Shown in pieces: positions 1-8,760 of a DNA stretch of 64,000 nucleotides. A model generated the notes under the pieces. That model saw only the letters and a list, made by a program, of their open reading frames with translations, had not been told where the DNA came from and ran no database searches. The stretch comes from Vreelandella sedimenti. GTDB lineage: Bacteria; Pseudomonadota; Gammaproteobacteria; Pseudomonadales; Halomonadaceae. The stretch lies in NCBI RefSeq assembly GCF_013416325.1, contig NZ_JACCGK010000005.1, forward strand, positions 62,001-126,000. The letters run 5' to 3'. Position 1 is the stretch's first letter. The number at the start of each line of letters is the position of its first letter. Made by a program: the position numbers and the translations under genes.

Positions 1-1
1 T

Positions 2-241
2 ACCCTGGCACTGTCGACCACGCCTACGCTGGCGAATGGACTACCGCAGCCGCGCCATGTGGATTTACGCCCCTTCATTCTGTCGGGGCCAGAAATCCAT
101 GTCACCACCGGTGGTCTTACCCGCGTGGCATTGATAGAGGGTTCGTTGGTGGTGAACTCTTCTCAGGGTGGCGGCAGTAAAGACACCTGGATTGTAGAAA
201 CCGACGATAAGGCGGCAGTGGCCGCGGTGAAAGGAGCCTAA
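2..241 (+). CDS. Circularly permuted ATP-grasp protein, C-terminal end (partial)
   Basis: An open frame runs in from the left edge and ends at TAA 239-241, so only about 79 C-terminal residues are present. The segment [11 protein letters not shown], then GGLTRVAL and the near-terminal [14 protein letters not shown], are signatures of the end of the circularly permuted ATP-grasp family (DUF404/DUF407). The GTG at 59 is an internal codon, not a start. The next gene begins 4 bp downstream and encodes an alpha-E protein, the usual operon partner of this family. These pairs are thought to take part in an ATP-dependent ligation of unknown substrate, and the exact reaction is not known. The identification rests on the terminal motif plus the partner gene. 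Confidence 0.82.
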   Translation, partial: TLALSTTPTLANGLPQPRHVDLRPFILSGPEIHVTTGGLTRVALIEGSLVVNSSQGGGSKDTWIVETDDKAAVAAVKGA

Positions 242-245
242 CGCC

Positions 246-1256
246 ATGCTGTCACGCGTTGCAGAGAACCTCTACTGGATGGCGCGCTATATTGAACGTG
301 CGGAAGATACCGCCCGTTTACTGAGTGTCAATAGCCACCTTATGCTCGATTTGCCGGGACGTCTGCCGTTAGGTTGGGCTCCTCTTATCGAAATGACCGG
401 CAGTCTGGAAGCCTTTACCGCACGCCATACCGACTTCGATGAACGTAATGTAGTGCACTTTTTATGCGCCGATACCGACAATGATATTTCGATTATCTCT
501 GCGCTTGCCAGTGCCCGTGAGAACCTCAGGACCACCCGGGATGTGGTGCCTCGGGAGATTTGGGAAGAGGTTAACCAACTCTATCTAAGCGTGGCCGATC
601 ATGCCGAAAACGGCGTTAGTCCACGCCGTCGTGATAGCTTTCTCAAAAGCGTCATCCGTGGCTGCCAGGCGTTGACAGGCCTGATTGAAGGCACGTTAAG
701 CCATGGCCCTGCGCGTACCTTTATTGAGCTAGGGCGTCAGTTAGAGCGGGCCGATATGACCACTCGCATCGTGGATGTGCGTTCTGCCAGCCTGCTGCCG
801 CAAAACCCTGAAGAACTGCTGCCGTTTGAGAACCTGCAGTGGATGAGTGTACTCAAATCGCTCACCGCCTACCAAATGTATCGTCAGCAGGTGCGCTTAC
901 GCGTTCGGGGCCCGGATGTGCTGCGCTTTTTGCTGCAAGACCCTAACCTGCCGCGCTCCATTGCCTGTAGCTTGGAAACGCTGGGCCATGAGCTGACGCT
1001 ACTGCCAAGACAGGATCGACCAGCGGCGACCGTTTCACTGGTGCGCGCTGATGTGGTGGATGCCGATATTCAAGCGCTGGCCCACTCACCCAGCAAACTG
1101 CACCTGTTTATCGACGAACTGCAGATCGGCTTTGCCGCTATCCACGATACGCTTAGCGCAACCTACTTTGTGAATGACGACAGTGTGCCTCGCGTTACCC
1201 AGAACCAGAGTCAGAGCCAGAGTCAAAGCCACGCAGGGGATAACGATAACGACTAA
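246..1256 (+). CDS. Alpha-E domain-containing protein (DUF403)
   Basis: The 336-residue protein starts MLSRVAENLYWMARYIERAE, the hallmark opening of the alpha-E (DUF403) family. It is an all-helical protein that almost always follows a circularly permuted ATP-grasp gene. Here the ATG lies 4 bp after that gene's stop, with GGAG just upstream (232-236), so the two are translationally linked. Helical segments with conserved arginines (ERADMTTRI near 165) fit the family. The reaction is unknown; a peptide-ligase-like system is a common inference. The last 20 or so residues are a low-complexity Gln/Ser run followed by an acidic tail (GDNDND), encoded by short CAGAGTCAGAGC-type repeats at about 1204-1230, and are probably disordered. 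The stop codon overlaps the stop of the convergent zinc-peptidase gene by 4 bp. Confidence 0.88.
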   Translation: MLSRVAENLYWMARYIERAEDTARLLSVNSHLMLDLPGRLPLGWAPLIEMTGSLEAFTARHTDFDERNVVHFLCADTDNDISIISALASARENLRTTRDVVPREIWEEVNQLYLSVADHAENGVSPRRRDSFLKSVIRGCQALTGLIEGTLSHGPARTFIELGRQLERADMTTRIVDVRSASLLPQNPEELLPFENLQWMSVLKSLTAYQMYRQQVRLRVRGPDVLRFLLQDPNLPRSIACSLETLGHELTLLPRQDRPAATVSLVRADVVDADIQALAHSPSKLHLFIDELQIGFAAIHDTLSATYFVNDDSVPRVTQNQSQSQSQSHAGDNDND

Positions 1257-2323
1257 CTAGTGGGGGAGTCGCGCTCTAGCGGGCTGGCGGCCTGCACGAT
1301 TCGATGCAGGTACGCCAGCTTCTCGCGCACCGCCGGGGCAAGCACCCCTGGGGCCAAATCGAGCAGGCCCATATCCCGGTTGAGCTCATTCACTGCCATC
1401 CCCACCTGATGAAAGGCAATCAGCATGTTCTCCAGGCTGCCGTCGTACTCAACGGGGGTAATGCCCATGTGCAGTGCGGTATCCAGCACGGCGACCATAT
1501 CCAAGTAGTAGGCAAATGTTTCAGCAAAATCTTCCCAGGGATGCATGGTGGCGTAAGCGGAGATGAAGCGATTAGGCCAGTCGTTGGGTGCCCCCTGCTG
1601 GTAGTAGCGCTCTAACGCTTCGGCATAGGTTGGCCGGTGGTGATTGCCAAATACCGCACGGCACGTCTCCTCGTCGCGCTCCTTAACCAGTACATCCCAG
1701 TAGTAGTGGCCGATTTCGTGACGAAAGTGGCCAATCAGCGTGCGGTGGGATTCGTTCATGTCGACCCGCAAGCGCTCGCGTTCAACGTCGTCGGCTTCCT
1801 TGATGTTGATGGTGATATGCCCTGCTGCATGGCCGGTATACACCTTCTCTTGCTTGGCGGTGGAGCGCCATAAGCCCTGGTCGGGCAGGGCATCAGCCAT
1901 AAAAGAGAAGCTTAACGGCACAGTAATGTCATTGTCTTTGGTGCCGTGGGGAAGTTTAAGTAGATCCAGAGTATGAAAAAGGCGTCGTTTAGCAGCCTCT
2001 AGTGCTGCCCAGCGTTCGCGGTGGCCTGCAACATTGAGGTCGGGTATTACTTCGTTGTAACGACAGCAGTCGCAGAGCGTGTCCGCTTGGCCGTGTTCCA
2101 TCACCACCAGTCGATTGCACACGTTTTCAACAGCGTAGTTGTGGCACTTCATTAGCGCAGTATCGCAACCTGGGTGGGTACAGCGATAGCCGCCGTTATC
2201 CAAGGACTCAATGGCCACGATATTGCTACAAGCAGGGCACCAGCCTACTTCTGACTGACAGGCAAGGCAGTGGGTGTTTTCGTAGAACAGCGGATTGCCA
2301 CAGCGGCAATGAAAGGTCTGCAT
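1253..2323 (-). CDS. Putative zinc-binding metallopeptidase with N-terminal zinc ribbons (copy A)
   Basis: From ATG 2323 (AGGGA seven bases upstream) the protein has 356 residues. The N-terminus carries several cysteine pairs: CxC at 6-8, CxxC at 19-22 and 29-32, then C48, C53, C60, C69, C84 and C87, which suggests two or more zinc ribbons. A gluzincin-like active site HEIGH lies at 202-206 (two His ligands plus Glu), with a downstream HPWEDFAET segment near 261-269 likely to give the third ligand. This is the architecture of the putative zinc-binding metallopeptidase family (Peptidase_Mx type). No signal peptide is seen, so it is probably cytoplasmic. The substrate is unknown. A start at 2386 would add 21 residues without a good ribosome site. 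A shorter paralogue lies at 53834-54799. Confidence 0.85.
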   Translation of the reverse strand: MQTFHCRCGNPLFYENTHCLACQSEVGWCPACSNIVAIESLDNGGYRCTHPGCDTALMKCHNYAVENVCNRLVVMEHGQADTLCDCCRYNEVIPDLNVAGHRERWAALEAAKRRLFHTLDLLKLPHGTKDNDITVPLSFSFMADALPDQGLWRSTAKQEKVYTGHAAGHITINIKEADDVERERLRVDMNESHRTLIGHFRHEIGHYYWDVLVKERDEETCRAVFGNHHRPTYAEALERYYQQGAPNDWPNRFISAYATMHPWEDFAETFAYYLDMVAVLDTALHMGITPVEYDGSLENMLIAFHQVGMAVNELNRDMGLLDLAPGVLAPAVREKLAYLHRIVQAASPLERDSPTS

Positions 2324-2606
2324 AGATAATTCCCTGTGTTTAAACACGAGCTTTCGCCGTGGGCGATCCGCAAGCCTGCGGTACACTGATTAGCCGAAGC
2401 ATAGCCAGCGCGATACCACAATGGAAAGGCTAATTGACGTCCAGGAGTAGATTTTGTTTACTCATGAGGTGTTTGATTGACGTTAACGTCAACTTGCTGC
2501 TATACCCTGTGTACTTGCCTTACCGCGATGTGCTTTAAAAACAGCTTTTTTAACACGCGCACCTATAACAACCATAACAACCACAACCATAAATAGGAGC
2601 AACGCT

Positions 2607-4106
2607 ATGTCCGTTCGCGAAATTCCCATGTATATCGATGGCCAGCCCGTGCAGTCGCAAAGCCAGGAGTTGCGCGACGTGGTCAACCCCGCGACGCAAG
2701 AAGTAGTGGCTCGAGTGCCGTTCTGTACCGCTGACGAAGTAGAACGTGCTATCAGGAGTGCCAAAGAGGCGTTCAAGGAGTGGCGTAAAGTGCCGCTGGG
2801 GAAGCGCATGCGCATTATGCTCAAGCTGCAGGCGCTGATTCGTGACAATACTGCTGAGCTCGCGGCACTGATTACTGAAGAGCACGGTAAAACCCTGCCC
2901 GATGCGGAAGGCGAAGTGGGCCGTGGTCTGGAAGTGGTAGAGCACGCCTGTTCGATTACTTCGCTGCAGTTGGGTGAATTAGCCGAAAACGCTGCCAACG
3001 AGGTAGACGTTTATACCATGCACCAACCGCTGGGAGTGGGGGCTGGGATTACCGCCTTTAACTTCCCGATTATGCTGCCCTGCTTTATGTTCCCACTGGC
3101 GATTGCCACTGGTAATACCTTTGTGCTTAAGCCCTCCGAGCAGGATCCCAGCTCCACCATGCGCTTAGTGGAGCTAGCCCATGAAGCGGGTATCCCAGCG
3201 GGGGTGCTAAACGTAGTGCACGGCGGCCCGGACGTGGCCAATCAAATTGCCGATCATCAGGATATCAAAGCGCTCTCGTTCATCGGCTCTACCCATGTGG
3301 GGTCGCTTCTTTATAACCGTGCAGCGGCGGCGGGCAAGCGCATGCAGGCGATGATGGGCGCCAAGAATCACTGTGTGGTCATGCCCGATGCTAACCGCAG
3401 TCAGGCGATCAACAATCTGCTGGGCTCAGCCTTTGGCGCTGCGGGCCAACGCTGCATGGCGAACTCGGTAGTGGTGCTTGTCGGCGAGGCACGCGAGTGG
3501 CTAAGCGATATAGTCGATGCGGCGCGAGCAATGAAAGTAGGCCCAGGCACTCAGCTTGATGCGGACTTGGGCCCGCTGGTGTCACCCGCTGCCCGTGATC
3601 GTGTACTGCGTTTAATCGATGCGGGGGAAAAAGAGGGCGCCAAACTGATGGTCGATGGGCGCAAGGTTCAGGTAGAAGGTTACCCCAACGGTAACTTCGT
3701 GGGGCCGACCCTGTTTGCTGACGTTACCGCAGATATGACCATTTATCGTGAAGAGATTTTTGGCCCCGTGCTGTGTGTGGTTAGCGTTGAAACGCTTGAT
3801 GAGGCGATTGCCTTTATCAATGCCAACCCTAACGGCAACGGTACCTCCATCTTTACTAACTCAGGTTGGGTGGCGCGCCGTTTTGAAACCGATATCGATG
3901 TTGGCCAAATTGGGATTAACGTGCCAATCCCCGTACCGGTCGCTTACTTTAGTTTCACTGGGTCTAGGGCTTCAAAGCTGGGCGATTTAGGGCCCAATGG
4001 TAAGCAGGCGATTGCATTCTGGACACAAACAAAAACCGTAACGGCACGTTGGTTTGAACCCGAGAATGTTTCCAGCGGTATTAATAGCACGATTTCGCTG
4101 GGCTAA
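2607..4106 (+). CDS. mmsA: Methylmalonate-semialdehyde dehydrogenase (CoA-acylating)
   Basis: This is a 499-residue aldehyde dehydrogenase-superfamily protein, the normal length for MmsA. It converts methylmalonate or malonate semialdehyde plus CoA and NAD+ to propionyl- or acetyl-CoA, in valine and myo-inositol catabolism. Diagnostic features are the N-terminal MYIDGQPV, the cofactor region FIGSTHVG and the catalytic cysteine in GQRCMANSV (near residue 284), where other aldehyde dehydrogenases use Glu plus Cys. The [13 protein letters not shown] segment near the end is typical of MmsA. The start has AGGAG at 2597-2601. No mmsB or acyl-CoA dehydrogenase lies next to it, so the gene stands apart from the usual valine operon. 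A GC-rich hairpin follows the stop. Confidence 0.93.
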   Translation: MSVREIPMYIDGQPVQSQSQELRDVVNPATQEVVARVPFCTADEVERAIRSAKEAFKEWRKVPLGKRMRIMLKLQALIRDNTAELAALITEEHGKTLPDAEGEVGRGLEVVEHACSITSLQLGELAENAANEVDVYTMHQPLGVGAGITAFNFPIMLPCFMFPLAIATGNTFVLKPSEQDPSSTMRLVELAHEAGIPAGVLNVVHGGPDVANQIADHQDIKALSFIGSTHVGSLLYNRAAAAGKRMQAMMGAKNHCVVMPDANRSQAINNLLGSAFGAAGQRCMANSVVVLVGEAREWLSDIVDAARAMKVGPGTQLDADLGPLVSPAARDRVLRLIDAGEKEGAKLMVDGRKVQVEGYPNGNFVGPTLFADVTADMTIYREEIFGPVLCVVSVETLDEAIAFINANPNGNGTSIFTNSGWVARRFETDIDVGQIGINVPIPVPVAYFSFTGSRASKLGDLGPNGKQAIAFWTQTKTVTARWFEPENVSSGINSTISLG

Positions 4107-4119
4107 ACAAAGTGGCGCT

Positions 4120-4147
4120 AACTGGCTCCGCTTAAGCGGGGCCAGTT
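4120..4147 (+). terminator. Hairpin after mmsA
   Basis: AACTGGC at 4120-4126 pairs with GCCAGTT at 4141-4147, with CCGCT/AGCGG inside and a small loop. It starts 14 bp after the mmsA stop. There is no clear T-run, so termination is inferred from position and stem strength. Confidence 0.5.
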
Positions 4148-4195
4148 GCTAAAGAGGTCGGTTAACCGCCTGGCAGATCAAATCAGGTGGCTGGT

Positions 4196-4888
4196 TTAAA
4201 AGTTATCAAACAGCGGGAGGCTCTCTTCAAGCAGTTGCTCAATGGGGCCGAGTTGGCTTTCATGCAATACTAACAGCGACTCCTCGCCCATAAAGTGTTC
4301 AGCGGGGGGGACGAGCAGAGCAAACTCACCCTCTTCAAGGTGAAACTCATGTATTTCGCGCATTCCCAGTGGCGTTACACACTGAGTGCAGCGGTAGGTG
4401 TCATCTTCGCCATAAATCAGCCGATGGTACATTTTAAACAGCGTATACAGCGCCAAACCACCCTCAAAGGCTGGCCAGCGCGCAGGGGTCTCGCGAATAT
4501 CGTTGGTAAGGTCTTGCCCTTCGGCTTCGGCGTCTGCAATTGCATTGGCAAGTGGGGCGGCAAGAATGGCGCTTTTGTCGGCAGGTAACGGCGTGTTGTG
4601 CTTAGAAGCGTGTTCAAAATCCTGTACAGCGCGCTTAAAGTCAGGAACACCATCAAGGGTATAGTCGACATGCTGGAGGTCTTCGGGCTCACAGCCGCCA
4701 TTTTCCCAGCCATGAATGACGCGAAGTGTCATTTGACCCCGTGTCATTGGGCGGGCAAGCAGCATATGCAGCATGATACGAATGTGCAACTGACGCTCAT
4801 CGGTATCATTCTCAAATGCTCGATAAGGGTCAGTAAACAGCTCGTTTAGACGACCGGGGGTATGTTCCTTGGCTTCGTTATGGCTCAT
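4196..4888 (-). CDS. Conserved-looking hypothetical protein
   Basis: The product has 230 residues and matches no family I recognise. The start at 4888 has AGGGA nine bases upstream. It is acidic, with many Asp and Glu residues, and has no signal peptide or membrane segment, so it is likely cytoplasmic. It contains a single pair of close cysteines (CTQC near residue 168) and a C-terminal acidic region ending LPLFDNF. Codon use resembles its neighbours. It is divergently placed from the AhpD-like gene at 5066. The cysteine pair could bind metal or act in redox chemistry, but nothing else supports this. Confidence 0.7.
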   Translation of the reverse strand: MSHNEAKEHTPGRLNELFTDPYRAFENDTDERQLHIRIMLHMLLARPMTRGQMTLRVIHGWENGGCEPEDLQHVDYTLDGVPDFKRAVQDFEHASKHNTPLPADKSAILAAPLANAIADAEAEGQDLTNDIRETPARWPAFEGGLALYTLFKMYHRLIYGEDDTYRCTQCVTPLGMREIHEFHLEEGEFALLVPPAEHFMGEESLLVLHESQLGPIEQLLEESLPLFDNF

Positions 4889-5065
4889 GACAGTGTCCCT
4901 TTGAACGAACTGTTTATTAAGAGTAGCGCGTGTTTTTTGTCACAGAACGAATCTTCAGTATGGCGAGTAGGGCGGCTTAATAAAAGCCTCTTAATTCAGC
5001 TTTCTGTTACACAACCGCTAAGCCGTTTTTATGAGATGGCTAAACTTAACAATAAAGAGGTGAGC

Positions 5066-5647
5066 ATGTCTTCATCATTAAGTCGTTTTAACGTACCTGA
5101 AACATTGGATGACTTGCCTGACGATATTCGCAGCACCATTTTAGGCGTTCAGGAGAAAGCGGGTTTTGTGCCCAATGTCTTTCTGATGTTGGCCCATCGC
5201 CCTGCGGAGTTTCGGGCTTTCTTTGCCTATCACGATGCGTTGATGGAGCGCGAATCAGATACCCTCACCAAAGCCGAAAAAGAGATGATTGTAGTGGCTA
5301 CCAGCGCGCGTAATCGCTGCCTATATTGTGTGGTTGCTCACGGGGCACTGGTACGCATTTACAGTAAAGACCCGCTACTCGCTGATCAAGTGGCGATCAA
5401 CCATGGGGTGGCGCCGATTAGCGAGCGCCACCGGGTGATGCTCGATTTCGCCATGCACTGTGCCATCGATGTGGGTGAAATGACCGATGAATGGCTTGCC
5501 CGTCTACTTGAAGTAGGCTTTAGCCAAGAGGATTGCTGGGATATAGGCGCGATCGCGGCGTTTTTTGGCTTGTCGAATCGGTTGGTCACCCTGGCAGGCA
5601 CGCCACCCAATGAGGAGTTCTACATGATGGGGCGAGTGCCTCGCTAA
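5066..5647 (+). CDS. Peroxidase-related enzyme, AhpD-like (carboxymuconolactone decarboxylase family)
   Basis: From ATG 5066 (AAAGAGG just upstream) the protein has 193 residues. It carries the AhpD-type redox motif CxxCxxxH: C85, C88 and H92 in RCLYCVVAHG, preceded by the helix LTKAEKEMIVVATSA. The length and ending match the uncharacterised peroxidase-related group, which is longer than AhpD itself. The cysteine pair is expected to be redox active and to reduce peroxides, but the partner reductant is not encoded nearby. In-frame codons extend upstream to 4862, but they would overlap the divergent gene and lack a ribosome site, so they were not used. Confidence 0.88.
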   Translation: MSSSLSRFNVPETLDDLPDDIRSTILGVQEKAGFVPNVFLMLAHRPAEFRAFFAYHDALMERESDTLTKAEKEMIVVATSARNRCLYCVVAHGALVRIYSKDPLLADQVAINHGVAPISERHRVMLDFAMHCAIDVGEMTDEWLARLLEVGFSQEDCWDIGAIAAFFGLSNRLVTLAGTPPNEEFYMMGRVPR

Positions 5648-5710
5648 GAGGCTACCAGCGCACCTTAACTTTACTAAGCTATGATTTTGATTGAGAATAG
5701 TTCTTGAGAT

Positions 5711-5753
5711 AGCGCTTCGAAAAGTACCCAAAAAAGTACTTAGAAAAAGCGCT
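5711..5753. repeat. Nested inverted repeat upstream of the riboswitch
   Basis: Outer arms AGCGCTT (5711-5717) and AAGCGCT (5747-5753) enclose inner arms AAGTAC (5722-5727) and GTACTT (5736-5741). It lies between the AhpD-like stop and the TPP aptamer, so it may terminate the first gene or belong to the leader of the second. It lacks a following T-run. Confidence 0.6.
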
Positions 5754-5775
5754 TAGCAAAACACCTACATTCACT

Positions 5776-5867
5776 GTCGCCAGGGGAGCCCTGCATATAA
5801 GGGCTGAGATGCGTGCTGCGCAGACCCTGGAACCTGATCCGGTTCGTACCGGCGGAGGAAGTGCGAC
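5776..5867 (+). promoter_or_regulatory. TPP riboswitch (THI element)
   Basis: The conserved aptamer blocks appear in order: AGGGGAGCC (5782-5790), GGGCTGAGA (5801-5809), GACCC (5823-5827), GAACCTGATC, then GGTT and TACCGGCGGAGGA ending near 5859. Stem P1 is formed by GTCGC (5776-5780) with GCGAC (5863-5867), which abuts the ATG at 5868. The Shine-Dalgarno GGAGG (5854-5858) lies inside the aptamer. This geometry suggests thiamin pyrophosphate blocks translation initiation of the downstream transporter. Family knowledge: THI elements repress thiamin biosynthesis and uptake genes when TPP is abundant. Confidence 0.93.
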
Positions 5868-7241
5868 ATGCTTTACCTAACGTCAGCCGTGCTTGTCGCG
5901 GCGCTGTGCTGCTTTGCTTATTTAGGCCTACGGGCTCGCTGGGTGGATGGCCCACTTGATGACTATGTCACCGCCCGTAACTCGCAAACGGCGTCTACCC
6001 TGGGGCTCTCCTTCCTTGCCTCCGGCATGGGCGCATGGATTCTCTTTGCTCCTCCTGAAATCGGCGCCTTTGTTGGCCCCCTGGCCCTGGCAGGTTATGC
6101 ATTAGGCTCTGCGCTGCCGTTTATCGTCTTGGGGCTGTATGGGCCGAAGATTCGCCGGGCGCTGCCCGAGGGGCGCAGCATCGCCGAGTTTGCTGAAGCG
6201 TGCTATGGCTCTGGTGTAAGGCGCTGGGTAACGCTGGTATCAATCGCCTATATGGCGTGCTTTTTAGCTGCCGAGCTAACCGCTATTGGCGCCATTACCG
6301 CGCTCCTTTCCGATGTACCCCCCGCACTGGTGATTATTGGCGTGGCGCTTACTACGCTAATCTATACTGCGGCAGGTGGTCTACGGGCCAGCCTTGCCAC
6401 TGACCGTTGGCAGGCGTGGTTGTTGCTGGTACTGCTGTGTGTGGTTGGTGGCATGGCCCTATGGCGGCTTCCCGCTATTCCCAATGAGGCTGCGCTTCCT
6501 TCCATTCCCATCACCAGTGCGCTCAGTGTCGCGTTAACGTTAGTGATCGCGGTTACCGCGGCCAATCTCTTCCACCAAGGCTATTGGCAGCGTGTGTGGG
6601 CCGCTCAAGACGATCAAAGCCTGGGGCGTGGGGCATGGTTAGGTGGCGCGATGACGGTAGTCGTCGTCATGGTGATTGGTGGTCTGGGTGTATTGGCCGC
6701 GATGAGTGGTGTGTCATTAGGCGAGCCGCCGATGCCGTTTTTTGCCCTGTTAAGCGATGCTCCTGTGTGGCTGACGCTACCCGCCTTGGTATTAGCGGTG
6801 ACCTTGGTGGCCTCTAGCGTTGATACGCTGCAAAACGGTATTGCCTCGCTGGTGGTCGCGCGCAGCGAGCAGAAGGGCGTATCACTGGTGGCTGCCCGCT
6901 GGGTGACAGTGGTAGTAATGGTGCCGGTGGTATTGATTGCCTTGCAGGGGCTGTCAGTACTGCGGCTGTTTTTGATTGCCGACCTGCTGTGTGCTGCCAT
7001 TGTGGTGCCTGTGCTGTTGGGCCTGTGGCAACGAATGACGCCACTGGCCGCCATTCTAGGTGGCATCGCTGGATTGCTGGGTGCCATTTTACCTGGATGG
7101 TTAAGCCAAGGAAGCTTTGTCGCCGGGATGGTGGTCGCCAGTTTTCCGGGCAGTGTTCCTACCTTGGGGCCATTCGTCGGGGCGTTAATCGCCTCCACGC
7201 TAACGAGCGTGCTGCTAGCGGGTGTAACCAGAAAAAAGTGA
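5868..7241 (+). CDS. Sodium:solute symporter family protein, putative thiamin-related transporter
   Basis: This is a 457-residue, very hydrophobic inner-membrane protein with about 13 predicted transmembrane segments. Features of the SSS (solute:sodium symporter) family include the early unwound-helix region SFLASGMGAW, the GRSIAEFAE loop and AAGGLRASLATDRWQAW. It starts directly at the end of a TPP riboswitch, whose regulated genes normally make or import thiamin or its pyrimidine precursor. The likely cargo is therefore thiamin, HMP or a related breakdown product, taken up with Na+. That assignment comes from the riboswitch only; the SSS family transports many substrates. No thi biosynthesis gene is adjacent. 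Confidence 0.88.
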   Translation: MLYLTSAVLVAALCCFAYLGLRARWVDGPLDDYVTARNSQTASTLGLSFLASGMGAWILFAPPEIGAFVGPLALAGYALGSALPFIVLGLYGPKIRRALPEGRSIAEFAEACYGSGVRRWVTLVSIAYMACFLAAELTAIGAITALLSDVPPALVIIGVALTTLIYTAAGGLRASLATDRWQAWLLLVLLCVVGGMALWRLPAIPNEAALPSIPITSALSVALTLVIAVTAANLFHQGYWQRVWAAQDDQSLGRGAWLGGAMTVVVVMVIGGLGVLAAMSGVSLGEPPMPFFALLSDAPVWLTLPALVLAVTLVASSVDTLQNGIASLVVARSEQKGVSLVAARWVTVVVMVPVVLIALQGLSVLRLFLIADLLCAAIVVPVLLGLWQRMTPLAAILGGIAGLLGAILPGWLSQGSFVAGMVVASFPGSVPTLGPFVGALIASTLTSVLLAGVTRKK

Positions 7242-7295
7242 GTTTTAAGCAGTAAAAGGCTGATCGCGTTATGCTGGTAGGATAACAGTTACCTC

Positions 7296-8735
7296 ATGGT
7301 TGATATGACAATGAGCTTCCCCATAGCACCTGACGAAGATGCGCGGTTAGCAGCCCTCCATCAGATCGAGTTGCTAGACACTCCTGAAGAGCCTGCCTTT
7401 GACCGGGTCACCCGTTTGGTGACTCGCTTGCTAAATGTGCCCATCTCAACGCTGACGCTGATGGATGCGAATCGGCAGTGGTTTAAGTCGCGTGTAGGCG
7501 TAGAGCTTCACGAGACGCCCCGCGATATAGCTTTCTGTGCCTACACGGTGGCTACCTCTGAGCCCCTGATTATTGAAGATGCCTGCCAGGATCCTCGCTT
7601 TGCCCACAACCCACTGGTCACTGGCCCCAGCGGTATTCGTTTCTATGCAGGGATTCCAATACACTCTTTGCAGGGTTTAGCACTAGGGTCGCTCTGCGCA
7701 CTCGACACAAAACCGCGCACTATTAGCGAGGATGAACTAGCAGCCCTGCAAGACTTGGCGGCGATTATTACTGACGAGATTCACTTGCGAGAGCGGCTGG
7801 TATTAGAGAAAAAAAATGCTCAGGCCTCCCAGCAGGCGCTAAATGAGTTATATCGCAGCATGGAGTGTCAAATAGAGCGGCGTACCAACGAGCTCAATCT
7901 CGTTATTGCGTCGGCCTACGACGCCTATATTAGCCTTGATACACAAGACGTCATTTTGGATTGGAATCGAGCGGCTGAGATGATGTTTGGCTGGCCCCGT
8001 AAAGCGGCGCTGGCTAGGCCAGTCACGGAGCTTATCTTTCCCGCTGGTTTGCCTAATGCTAATGAACGAACCGCCATTGAGTATACGGCACGCCGCTGTG
8101 ATGGTACTGATCTGCCAGTTGAGCTGCGTGTCAAAACATTGATTATTGACGGCCGCGAGCGGCGAAGTCTTTTTATCCACGATATTACCGAGCGTCAGCA
8201 GCTTGAGCGGCTGCGCGATCAGCAGGCCCGTGAAGATGCACTTACCCAACTACCTAACCGGCGAGCCTTGGATGAACGCTTGCCTGAAGCCATGGCACGC
8301 ACTCGCCGCACCCAGCAACCCCTAGCCATTCTGTTTATGGATCTGGATGGCTTTAAGGCGATTAACGACACCCATGGGCATGCCATGGGTGATGAACTGT
8401 TGCGAGTGATTGCTAAAAGATTGGGGAAAACGGTACGCGAAACCGACTATATCGCACGCTGGGCCGGGGACGAGTTTGTCTTACTCTTGGAGGGCAGTGA
8501 GCCCACGGCAATCGAGCCGCTGGCCAACAAATTAGTTCAGGTGGTGCAAGAACCGCTGGTCGCTGGTAATGCAGCGTTACACGTCAGCGTTAGTATCGGG
8601 GTTGCTTTGTATCTACCAGAGAGTGCCGAGACCGCCAATGAGCTGCTAAAGCGCGCCGATGTGGCTATGTATGAAGCCAAACGCTCTGGAAAAGCCCAAG
8701 TACGTATCGCACAACCTTTGGATAGTGCTTGTTGA
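7296..8735 (+). CDS. Diguanylate cyclase with GAF and PAS domains
   Basis: The 479-residue protein has a GAF domain at about 25-165, a PAS domain at about 195-300 and a GGDEF domain at about 305-470. The signature reads RWAGDEF: the first Gly is Ala, a change found in active cyclases. The inhibitory I-site RETD is present five residues before it, so product feedback by cyclic-di-GMP is likely. There is no signal peptide or membrane helix, so it is a cytoplasmic sensor. The GAF ligand is unknown. The ribosome site for 7296 is weak; ATGs at 7305 or 7311 are also possible. It stands between the symporter and the CorA-type gene with no clear operon tie. Confidence 0.9.
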   Translation: MVDMTMSFPIAPDEDARLAALHQIELLDTPEEPAFDRVTRLVTRLLNVPISTLTLMDANRQWFKSRVGVELHETPRDIAFCAYTVATSEPLIIEDACQDPRFAHNPLVTGPSGIRFYAGIPIHSLQGLALGSLCALDTKPRTISEDELAALQDLAAIITDEIHLRERLVLEKKNAQASQQALNELYRSMECQIERRTNELNLVIASAYDAYISLDTQDVILDWNRAAEMMFGWPRKAALARPVTELIFPAGLPNANERTAIEYTARRCDGTDLPVELRVKTLIIDGRERRSLFIHDITERQQLERLRDQQAREDALTQLPNRRALDERLPEAMARTRRTQQPLAILFMDLDGFKAINDTHGHAMGDELLRVIAKRLGKTVRETDYIARWAGDEFVLLLEGSEPTAIEPLANKLVQVVQEPLVAGNAALHVSVSIGVALYLPESAETANELLKRADVAMYEAKRSGKAQVRIAQPLDSAC

Positions 8736-8760
8736 AACCAAGAACCCTTCAAGGACGACC

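Noticed and set aside
1204..1256. Repeat-coded Gln/Ser tail as a possible sequence error or phase-variable tract
   Set aside because: The frame stays open, the stop is close to the expected family end, and the tract is short and impure.
4862..5065. Longer N-terminus for the AhpD-like protein
   Set aside because: It overlaps the divergent gene, has no ribosome site and ends just before a good AAAGAGG and ATG at 5066.
6614..7198. 194-residue minus-strand frame inside the symporter gene
   Set aside because: Thr/Pro-rich antisense translation of membrane helices, a typical shadow.
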